Shown here in pieces: positions 52,542 to 59,914 of a DNA stretch of 64,000 nucleotides. Position 1 is the first letter of the stretch. Each line of letters opens with the position of its first letter. Location of the stretch: assembly GCF_020400825.1 (NCBI RefSeq), contig NZ_JAINVH010000011.1, positions 1 to 64,000 on the forward strand, in the 5' to 3' direction. This DNA comes from Streptomyces sp. HPF1205 (lineage in GTDB: Bacteria; Actinomycetota; Actinomycetes; Streptomycetales; Streptomycetaceae). A program made the translations under genes and the position numbers. The notes under the pieces were generated by a model. It was not told the origin of the DNA, did no database searches, and saw nothing but the letters and a program-made list of their open reading frames with translations.

Positions 52542-52895
52542 ATCGATCCCGTACGTATCACCGTCGGCCTGCACCACTCGCTCGGCCTGCTCGCCCTGAC
52601 CAGCGAGGACGAACCCGGCATCGAACACGACCTGCTCACCAAGGCCGGTCTCACCACCCGGCCGGGCGACTTCGTCTACACCCTGCCCGGCACCCCGGAT
52701 CCCGCCGCCATCCGCCAGGCCGTCACCACCGTGCGCGCCGACGCCCGGGCTCTCGGCATCCGGATCGGCATCGACCCCGCCCTGGCCACCGCCCTCGACC
52801 ACGGACCTACCACCCCGCCCGGCCCGGCACTGACCACCGCGGCCCGCACGCGCCCGGTCCCGGACGCCAGGTCCCGCCCCCACCCGGTCCGCTGA
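52542..52895 (+). CDS. Hidden 117-residue protein of the repeated small module family (ATC start)
   Basis: The frame from ATC at 52542 to TGA at 52893 has strong G/C third positions and reads VRITVGLHHSLGLLALTSED, LLTKAGLTTRPGDFVYTL and LGIRIGIDPALATAL. This is closely like the start of the protein at 40693 and the modules at 47463, 48323 and 56962. There is no ATG, GTG or TTG before codon 66. GGAG (52529-52532) stands 9 nt before the ATC. Standard gene finding would miss it. Function unknown. Confidence 0.65.
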   Translation: MDPVRITVGLHHSLGLLALTSEDEPGIEHDLLTKAGLTTRPGDFVYTLPGTPDPAAIRQAVTTVRADARALGIRIGIDPALATALDHGPTTPPGPALTTAARTRPVPDARSRPHPVR

Positions 52896-52941
52896 GCCCG
52901 GCGCCCGTTCCGCACTCGCCCCTGCCCAGGAAGTAACGGTC

Positions 52942-54741
52942 CTGCCCTCCAAACCCGCACCGTCCTCCGGCACGTCGGACCTGACCGACTGGCTGTTCAA
53001 ACTGATCATGTGCGCCCTCGCGGTGGCCGTCCCCGTAGCCAACGCCGCCTGGCTGGGCGGCAACTGCGCCACCGCCCTGACCCACTCCGGGCCCTGGGCC
53101 CCCTACCAGCCCGCCGACGCGCTCCTCCACCCCCACCTTCTGTGGCCCGGAACCGGCCACACCACGCTGCTCATCGGGCGATTTATCGCCCCCGGCCTGG
53201 TGATTGCAGTCCTCGCGGCGCTCGCCGGGCGCTGGTGGTGGCGCCAGCGCAACGGGGGCGGGGGCGGCCGGAAGCCGGTCGCCGGGATGGCCAAGCGCCG
53301 GGACCTCCAGCCGCTGCTCGCCGACGCGATCACCGTCAAGGCCCGGTCCTTGCGCCCCAGCTTGAAGGACGCGAAGAAGCCCGCGCCGCACGAGACCGGC
53401 ATCCTGCTCGGCAACCTCGCCGGCACCCGTCACGAGGTCCGCATGGGGTATGAGGACGTCGCGGTGGCGATCATGGCCCCGCGGTCGGGCAAGACCACCT
53501 GCCTTGCCATTCCGGCGATCCTCAACGCCCCCGGCGCGGTGCTGCTGACCTCGAATAAGGCCGCCGGTGACGCCTACACCGCCACGATCGACGCCCGCGC
53601 GGCTGTGGGGCGGACGTGGACGATGGACCCGCAGCAGATCGCCCACGCCGAGCGCGCCCTGTGGTGGAACCCGCTGGCCGATGCAACCACCCTGGAAGGC
53701 GCCGGGCGCCTGGCCGGGCACTTCCTAGCCGCCTCCGTGGACGCGAGTCAGCAGGGGGACTTCTGGTCCAAAGCCGCCAGCAACGTGCTGTCCCAGTTGT
53801 TCCTGGCCGCCGCCAACGACCGCCGGCCCATCACCGACGTGATGACCTGGCTGGCGTTCCCCGCCGACCGCACCCCACTGGACACCCTGCGCGACCATCA
53901 TTTCGGCCCCGTGGCCGCCCAGCTCAAGGGCACCGTGGAAGGCCCGCCCGAGACCCGCGACGGCATCTACGAAACCGCCCGCCAGTACGCCGCGTGCCTG
54001 CTCAACGCCGACATCGCCGCCTGGGTCACCCCCCAGCCCGGCATCCCCGAATTCCGCCCCGAAGAGTTCGTCGACAGCCGCGACACCCTCTACCTGCTGT
54101 CCAAGGACGGCGGCGGAGGCGCCTCCGCCCTGATCGCCGCCTGCGCCGACTCCGTGATGCGCACCGCCACCACCGCCGCTGAGCGCGCCGGGGGCCGGCT
54201 GGACCCGCCAGCCGTGTGCATCCTGGACGAGGCCGCGAACGTCTGCAAAATCTCGGACCTGCCGGATCTGTACTCCCACCTCGGCAGCCGCGGGATCATC
54301 CCGATCACGATCCTGCAGTCCTACCGCCAGGGCCAGAAGGTCTGGGGCGAGGCCGGCATGGACGCAATGTGGTCGGCCGCTACGATCAAGGTCATCGGCT
54401 CGGGCATCGACGACCCCGACTTCGCCGACAAACTCTCCCGCCTCATCGGCGACCACGACGTCGCCACCGCCTCCACCTCCCACAGCGACTCGGGCAAGTC
54501 CACGAGCATCTCGATGCGGCAGGAGCGGATCCTTCCCCCCGACGCGATCCGCGCGCTGGCCAAGGGATCGGCACTGCTGTTCGCCACCGGGCTTCGCGCC
54601 GCGATGCTCACCCTCCGCCCCTGGTATCAGGAGCCCGGCGCCGAACAGCTGTCCGCTGCCTCCGCTGCGGCATCCAAGGCCATCACCGCCCGCGCCATCG
54701 CCAAATCCCTGACCAGGGCCGACGCCGGGCAGACGGCATGA
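52942..54741 (+). CDS. VirD4/TraG-like type IV coupling protein (CTG start)
   Basis: The 599-residue protein has two membrane helices at the N-terminus (LIMCALAVAVPVANAAWLG and LLIGRFIAPGLVIAVLAAL), Walker A MAPRSGKTTCL (K184) and Walker B AVCILDEAANV (D429/E430). GRGIIPIT-like and QSYRQGQ segments typical of TraG/VirD4 follow. It takes the relaxase-DNA complex to the channel and pumps DNA. GTG/ATG starts at 53008 and later would cut the first helix; AGGAAG lies 8 nt before CTG at 52942, giving MPSKPAPSSG. The stop overlaps the next ATG. Confidence 0.9.
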   Translation: MPSKPAPSSGTSDLTDWLFKLIMCALAVAVPVANAAWLGGNCATALTHSGPWAPYQPADALLHPHLLWPGTGHTTLLIGRFIAPGLVIAVLAALAGRWWWRQRNGGGGGRKPVAGMAKRRDLQPLLADAITVKARSLRPSLKDAKKPAPHETGILLGNLAGTRHEVRMGYEDVAVAIMAPRSGKTTCLAIPAILNAPGAVLLTSNKAAGDAYTATIDARAAVGRTWTMDPQQIAHAERALWWNPLADATTLEGAGRLAGHFLAASVDASQQGDFWSKAASNVLSQLFLAAANDRRPITDVMTWLAFPADRTPLDTLRDHHFGPVAAQLKGTVEGPPETRDGIYETARQYAACLLNADIAAWVTPQPGIPEFRPEEFVDSRDTLYLLSKDGGGGASALIAACADSVMRTATTAAERAGGRLDPPAVCILDEAANVCKISDLPDLYSHLGSRGIIPITILQSYRQGQKVWGEAGMDAMWSAATIKVIGSGIDDPDFADKLSRLIGDHDVATASTSHSDSGKSTSISMRQERILPPDAIRALAKGSALLFATGLRAAMLTLRPWYQEPGAEQLSAASAAASKAITARAIAKSLTRADAGQTA

Positions 54742-55367
54742 CGGCCCCGGACCCCGGGCGAAGCCGGGGCAGCGGCACGGAGACAGCCACCGACTGTGTG
54801 CGGCTTCCGTCCGGGCTGCTGCACTACACCACCCCGCTGGGTGCGCAGTACAGCGGCGACAGCCGACTGCTCCTACAGGAACTGCCCGCCGACAGCGTCG
54901 ACTTGTTCATGACCTCGCCGCCGTTCCCGCTACTGCGCCCCAAGGAGTACGGCAACCCCAACCAGAACACCTACGTCGACTGGCTGCTGGCGTTCCTTCA
55001 GCCCGCCCACCGGGCGCTGAAGCCAGCCCAACGCGCCTGCCGCGCCCACCGCATCCGCCCCCACCCAGCCCGCTACCCGCCCGGCTTGCCGGAGTTCTTC
55101 ATCACGCTGTGCACTACGCCCGGCGACCTAGTCGTCTACTTCTTCTCCGGCTCCAACACCACCGGACAGGCCGCCGAAACCCTCGGCCGCCGCTGGATCG
55201 CCATCGACCTCGACCCCCACTACGCCGCCGCCTCCGCACTGCGCTTCCCCCACGCAGACACACGCCCCCCGCATCCACTGCCCCGACCACTTCGATCCCC
55301 GCCACATGGAGTTGCCCATCACCACCGTCAACGACGAGGTCGACAAGCTCCGCCACCTCTCGCGTGA
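54738..55367 (+). pseudogene. DNA methyltransferase with internal deletion
   Basis: The 209-residue frame keeps motif IV (LFMTSPPFPLLRPKEYGN, near 55-72) and motif I (DLVVYFFSGSNTTGQAAE, near 130-148) of a beta-class DNA methyltransferase. The long stretch that should lie between them, including target recognition, is gone: HRALKPAQ runs straight into PHPARYPPGLPEFF. DPF in motif I has also changed to YFF, and the C-terminus is shadow sequence. It is probably inactive. ATG at 54738 overlaps the VirD4-like gene. Confidence 0.75.
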
Positions 55368-56178
55368 CTACACCGACCTGCTCTTCGCTTTCGCCGACGG
55401 CCCGCCCCACCTGGACACCGATGGCCTGGCCTGGCTCAGCGCCCGCGTCCTGGACACCCAGGCCCTGACCCGGCGCGTCCTGGAACGCCTGCGGGCCCTG
55501 ACCACCTTCACTACATCCGACACCCCCGAGCACCTGCAGGTCCTGACAACCGTGGCCGCCATCGCCCGAGACACCACCGAAGCCGGCCTGATCCTCACCG
55601 ACGCCGTCACCGCCTTCCCCCTCGCCGCTACCGCCCGGCACCCCCATCCCGGAGACGGCGCCCAGGGTCCCGAGCACCACGAGGAGCAGGACAGGGCACA
55701 GCAGGCGGTCGCCGAGAAGCTGCGCGACGCCTCCCGCACGCTCCAGTCCTGCGCGACCGCGTGCCTGTACGCCGCGGCACCCCTGGCCAATAACCCCACT
55801 GGCCCCGCACCCGCCACCAGCAGCACGCCGGTCGCCGAGGCCGCTGACGCCCCTGCGTCGGCACGCTCCCCTCAGCTCACCGTCGCGCAGACAAACGCGC
55901 TGCGCGCCATCGCTGCGGGCGGCGTGACCATGCGCGACACCGGCCATATGGGGAACATGCGGATCACCGCGGGCAGCGGGGTGCGGATCACGCTGTCCAC
56001 CTACGAAGCGCTGCGCCGTCTCGGTCTGGTCGACCGCGACACGAGCACCAGCTTGTACAACGGCCAGAAGCTCTACGCCACCGAGGCCGGACGCACCGCC
56101 GCGGCCGCCCTGCCCGCCACCACGTCGTCGGGCGCCCGGCCCGCGCCAGCTCCGCCGTCGGCCGAGCGGCACCGCTGA
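55306..56178 (+). CDS. Helical protein with C-terminal winged-helix-like domain
   Basis: The protein has about 290 residues. The first 190 are helical (VDKLRHLSRDYTDLLFAFAD, VAEKLRDASRTLQSCATACL). Residues about 195-265 look like a winged helix (LTVAQTNALRAIAAGG, ITLSTYEALRRLGLVDRD, KLYATEAG), so DNA binding is likely. ATG at 55306 is the standard start; however GGAG at 55308-55311 stands 6 nt before an in-frame ATC at 55318, the same arrangement as at 36421. It overlaps the truncated methyltransferase by 62 bp. Confidence 0.65.
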   Translation: MELPITTVNDEVDKLRHLSRDYTDLLFAFADGPPHLDTDGLAWLSARVLDTQALTRRVLERLRALTTFTTSDTPEHLQVLTTVAAIARDTTEAGLILTDAVTAFPLAATARHPHPGDGAQGPEHHEEQDRAQQAVAEKLRDASRTLQSCATACLYAAAPLANNPTGPAPATSSTPVAEAADAPASARSPQLTVAQTNALRAIAAGGVTMRDTGHMGNMRITAGSGVRITLSTYEALRRLGLVDRDTSTSLYNGQKLYATEAGRTAAAALPATTSSGARPAPAPPSAERHR

Positions 56179-56281
56179 CCCCGGCGCCCGCCACAACCAC
56201 CCCGCCCGCCCGCATACGGCGGTGCACCCCCACCGCCCGCGGCCAACCGCCACCGCACAGACCATCCCCGAAGGACCCCAC

Positions 56282-56791
56282 TTGCCCGATTCCGCCACCA
56301 CGCCCGACACCCGCCAGGAACCGGCACCGGCCGCTGTCCCCGCCGAGAGCACCCGCTGGCTCCGCGATCCCGCACTGGCCCGGAAGCTGCACGAGGCCGT
56401 CGACCTGCTCCTGGACAGCATGGCCGACATGCTCGACGACGACTTCCCGTTCTCAGCGTCCCTGGAGGGCGGCGGCTTCTTCACCTGCGAGCACACCGGC
56501 CTGGACTTCGCCTGGGCTCCCCTGGTCGAAGCCGAGACCGCCCGCTTGGTCGCCGAAGCCGCAACCAGCCTCCCGCCGGGACTGTTCGCCCCCGAACTCC
56601 CGGCGTTGATCACCGCGATCGACGCCAAGCCGGTGCACGTTCAGCAGGCCCTGATCCGCAAGGCCGCCGCCCGCCACCTCGCGCCCCCCACCGTCCCCAC
56701 GCCCGGGCAGATCACCGCCCAGGTCCACGACACCAGCGCCACCCGCCCCTACGCCATCCCCCTGACCACCGCCCGCGGACGGCGCCGCTGA
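56282..56791 (+). CDS. Protein of unknown function
   Basis: The 169-residue acidic protein has a disordered N-terminus, then helices (ALARKLHEAVDLLLDSMADML) and a GGGFFTCEHTGLDFAWAPL stretch with a possible catalytic or metal-binding look (Cys, His). A C-terminal helical part follows (HVQQALIRKAAARHL). TTG at 56282 has GAAGGA upstream. No family is recognised. Confidence 0.6.
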   Translation: MPDSATTPDTRQEPAPAAVPAESTRWLRDPALARKLHEAVDLLLDSMADMLDDDFPFSASLEGGGFFTCEHTGLDFAWAPLVEAETARLVAEAATSLPPGLFAPELPALITAIDAKPVHVQQALIRKAAARHLAPPTVPTPGQITAQVHDTSATRPYAIPLTTARGRRR

Positions 56792-56961
56792 CCCCCACAT
56801 CCGAAAGGAGCATGCAGCCCCCCCGCCAGCACGGAGGTCCAGCCCACCCCGTCCTCCGGACGGCACCGGGGTCCTCACCCACGTCCACCACCGGGGACGC
56901 TGACGCCGCCCCGCACCCCACCCGTACGCACCCTCCCGTTGTCGTCTCAAGCGGAGATCTC

Positions 56962-57654
56962 TTGCCCGCACCACCCGAACAACCCGATGTCCGCATCACC
57001 CGGCTCGAGTTCGGCAGTGTCGAAGCCTGGGGCGGCGACGCCCTGGCCGGCGCCCTGCTGGAGCGCGCCGGATTCATCACCGAGTGGCACTTCCACCGCA
57101 GGTACCACCGCCTGCCCTGGGACCAGGGCCGCCAGCGCGAGAACCAGCAGGCGACCCACGCCGCGCAGATGCTCACCCTGGCCGGATACCGCGTCGACCT
57201 CGACCCCAGCCTGGCCACCCACCCCGTCCAGCCCGCCGATCCTGACGGCACCTACCGGCTCGGCGACCACCTGCGCGACATGACCGCGGCGATGACCGGC
57301 GCCGAGACCTACCACGCCGCAGCCGACCTCACCGACCAGATCGTCAACGACGTCCACGGCCTCCTGCCACACCTGGCCCAGTTCCTGCACGCGGCCCACC
57401 AGCAGGCCCTCGCCGCAGGCACCCAACCCGCCCGCCACCTCGCCGCCGACTTCAAGGAAGCAGCCAGCCAGATCACCGGCATCGCCCGCCACCTAACCCA
57501 CGCCGACCAGCACTTCCGCCTCCTCGGCCCCACAGTCCCTGATGCTGCCCGCCCCGTGCCCGGCACCGGACTCCGCCACGAGCAACCGACCGCCGAGGCA
57601 CACGGCACCATCGCGCCCCCGCCGACCACCACCGAACGGCCCCGGTCCCGCTGA
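56962..57654 (+). CDS. Protein of unknown function, repeated small module family
   Basis: The 230-residue protein starts with the module also found at 47463, 48323 and 52542 (LLERAGFITEWHFHRRYHRL, AQMLTLAGYRVDLDPSLA). A helical half follows (DLTDQIVNDVHGLLPHLAQF, DFKEAASQITGIARHLTHA). TTG at 56962 has GGAG 5 nt upstream; ATG at 56812 directly abuts AAAGGAG and gives a disordered N-terminus, so it is less likely. Its layout of module plus helical half equals the protein at 47463. Confidence 0.6.
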   Translation: MPAPPEQPDVRITRLEFGSVEAWGGDALAGALLERAGFITEWHFHRRYHRLPWDQGRQRENQQATHAAQMLTLAGYRVDLDPSLATHPVQPADPDGTYRLGDHLRDMTAAMTGAETYHAAADLTDQIVNDVHGLLPHLAQFLHAAHQQALAAGTQPARHLAADFKEAASQITGIARHLTHADQHFRLLGPTVPDAARPVPGTGLRHEQPTAEAHGTIAPPPTTTERPRSR

Positions 57655-57684
57655 CCCCAACCAGGACAGGAAAACCCCCCGCCC

Positions 57685-58626
57685 TTGACACAACCCGCAC
57701 ACCGCATCCTTTCCCTCGGCGCCGGCGTGCAGTCCACCACGCTCCTCAGCCTTTCCGCCGAAGGCAAACTCCCCCGAATCGACTACGCGATATTCGCCGA
57801 CACCGGCTGGGAACCCAAAGCCGTCTACGCCCACCTGGACCGCATCGAACGCGAGATAGCCCAACCCGCCGGAATCCCCATCCTGCGGGTGGCGACCGGC
57901 AACATCCGCGACGACGCCCTCGACCCGGACCACCGGTTCGCGTCCATGCCGCTGCACATCCTCAACCAGGACGGCCGGCCCGGCATGACCCGGCGCCAGT
58001 GCACCGGCGAATACAAAATCAAGCCGATCAAGAAGCAGGTCCGGGAAATCCTCGGCTACCCCTACCCACGCCGCGTCCCGAAGGGCGTCTTCGTCGAACA
58101 GTGGGTGGGGATATCCACCGACGAATTCCACCGGGCCAAGGACGCCGACGTCGCCTACATGCGCAACCGGCGCCCCCTCATCGTCGACCTGGACTGGTCC
58201 CGCGCCGACTGCATCCGCTACCTGGAATCACGCGGCCTGGCCGACACCCCGAAATCCAGCTGCCTGGGCTGCCCCTTCCACGGAAACCAGCAGTGGCGAA
58301 AGATTCGCGACAACTCGCCAGAGGAGTGGGAGGACGTCGTCGCGTTCGACGCGGCGATCCGCGCCGGCAACGCCCGCGCCAACGCCACCGGCAACCGCCT
58401 GCTCGGGCAGGCGTTCCTGCAGCGCTCCCGCGTCCCCCTCGACCAGGCCCCCATCGACCACATCACCGCCCGCGAATGGGCCCAACGGCAAGCCGCCCTC
58501 GACACCGGCACCGCCGCCGACGACCGACTGAGGGACCTGGAAGACGGGGTCGCGAACGGCTGCTCGCCCTGGGCCTGCCGCGGCGACGACCAGCCGGTAC
58601 AGGACGACTTCGGACTGACCGCGTGA
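57685..58626 (+). CDS. PAPS-reductase/ATP-pyrophosphatase-like protein
   Basis: The 313-residue protein has an N-type ATP-pyrophosphatase loop (LSLGAGVQSTTL, residues 9-20), then YAIFADTGWEPKAVYAHL. Cysteines lie in RRQCTGEYKIKPI (near 107-119) and SSCLGCPFHG (near 190-199). Phage and plasmid relatives are annotated as phosphoadenosine phosphosulfate reductase family. The enzyme adenylates a substrate and may add or move sulfur, or act on a nucleobase. TTG at 57685 is the start; its stop overlaps the C5 methyltransferase (GTGA), which suggests a role in DNA modification. Confidence 0.75.
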   Translation: MTQPAHRILSLGAGVQSTTLLSLSAEGKLPRIDYAIFADTGWEPKAVYAHLDRIEREIAQPAGIPILRVATGNIRDDALDPDHRFASMPLHILNQDGRPGMTRRQCTGEYKIKPIKKQVREILGYPYPRRVPKGVFVEQWVGISTDEFHRAKDADVAYMRNRRPLIVDLDWSRADCIRYLESRGLADTPKSSCLGCPFHGNQQWRKIRDNSPEEWEDVVAFDAAIRAGNARANATGNRLLGQAFLQRSRVPLDQAPIDHITAREWAQRQAALDTGTAADDRLRDLEDGVANGCSPWACRGDDQPVQDDFGLTA

Positions 58627-59914
58627 ACCGCGGCCTGATACTCGACCTGTTCGCCGGTCCCGGCGGATGGTCCCATGCCGCGGCCGTACTCGGCCTGCGC
58701 GACATCGGGCTGGAGTGGGACCCATGGGCGTGCCGGACCAGGGCCGCAGCCGGGCTGCTCACAGTGCGCACCGATGTCGCGGCGTATCCGACGTGGCCGT
58801 TCGCGGGGCGGACGTGGGGCCTGATTGCCTCCCCGCCTTGCCAGGCGTGGTCCATGGCCGGCAAACGCCTCGGCCTGCTCGACCAGCCCCACGTCCACCA
58901 GGCCGTCGCCGACCTCGCCACCGGACACGACACCCGCGAGGCTCTGCTGACCGCCTGCCGGGACGAGCGGTCGCTGCTGGCCGCCGAACCCATGCGTTAC
59001 CTCCACGCCCTGCACCAGACCGGCCGGCCCGAATGGGTGGCGATGGAGGAGGTCCCCGACGTGCTGCCGCTGTGGCGCCAGTACGCCGCGATCCTGCGCG
59101 GTTGGGGTTTCTCCGTCTGGACGGGCATCCTCAACGCCGCCGACTACGGCGTCCCCCAAACGAGGAAGCGGGCGATCCTGCTGGCCTCCCGGGTGCGTAC
59201 GGCGGCCCGCCGCAGCCCACGCACTCCACCGTCGCAGAGCCGGACTCGCTGTTCGGGCCCGGTCGTCACAAGTGGGTCAGCATGGCCGAGGCTCTCGGGT
59301 GGGGAGCAACCGACCGGCCCGTGCCGACCGTGTGCGCCGGCGGCGGACCCGGCGGAGGCCCCGAACCCTTCCCCTCCGGCTCCCGCAAGTCCCTTACCGA
59401 TGCCCGTAGCCGGGGCACCTGGAAGTCCCGCCTCGCCGCGGGAGAGATGCTGGTCCGGTCGGGAAGGGACCGCCGAGACCGGGGCCGGCACGAGCAGGGC
59501 AACAGCCCTCGCGCCGACGCGCCGAGGCCGGAGTTCACCGACGATGCGCACGGCTGGTCGTGGTCGCTGCGCAGCAACAACCAGTCCCACGCCACCGTCC
59601 GCACCATCGACGAACCCGCCGGGACGCTGTTCTTCGGCCACCGCGCCAACGAATGCCTCTGGGTCGCCCAACCCCACCCCGACCGCTCCCACCCGGCCGA
59701 ACAGGAGGCCGGCGAGGCGCCGGACCCGATCCGGATCACGGCGGTCGAGGCGGGGATCCTGCAGTCCTTCCCCGCTGACTACCCCTGGGCCGGCACCAAA
59801 GGCCAGCAGTTCTCCCAGATCGGCAACGCCGTCCCACCCCTGCTCGCCGCCCACCTGCTCGCCCCGCACATCGGCGCCGCCCTCAACCGCGACGACTTCA
59901 CCCTGGCCGCCTGA
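58623..59914 (+). pseudogene. DNA cytosine-5 methyltransferase split by a frameshift
   Basis: All main C5 methyltransferase motifs are present but in two frames. In frame 1: motif I LDLFAGPGGWS, motif IV SPPCQAWSMAG with the catalytic cysteine, motif VI EEVPDV (EEV rather than the usual ENV) and motif VIII QTRKRAILLASR. In the second frame: LFGPGRHKWVSMAEALGW, AVEAGILQSFPADYPW and motif X QIGNAVPPLLAAHLL. The switch is at about 59201-59206; adding one G to GGCGGC there would restore RTAGPPQPTHSTV. It may be a true mutation, a sequencing error or programmed shifting. GTG at 58623 overlaps the upstream stop. Confidence 0.85.

Noticed and set aside
55114..56628. A 504-codon minus-strand frame over the winged-helix gene
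   Set aside because: It is the antisense shadow of 55306-56178 and its neighbours. Composition and lack of motifs argue against a real gene.
59195..59210. Programmed -1 frameshifting in the C5 methyltransferase
   Set aside because: There is no slippery heptamer of the X XXY YYZ type at the join and no clear downstream pseudoknot. A mutation or sequencing error is simpler.
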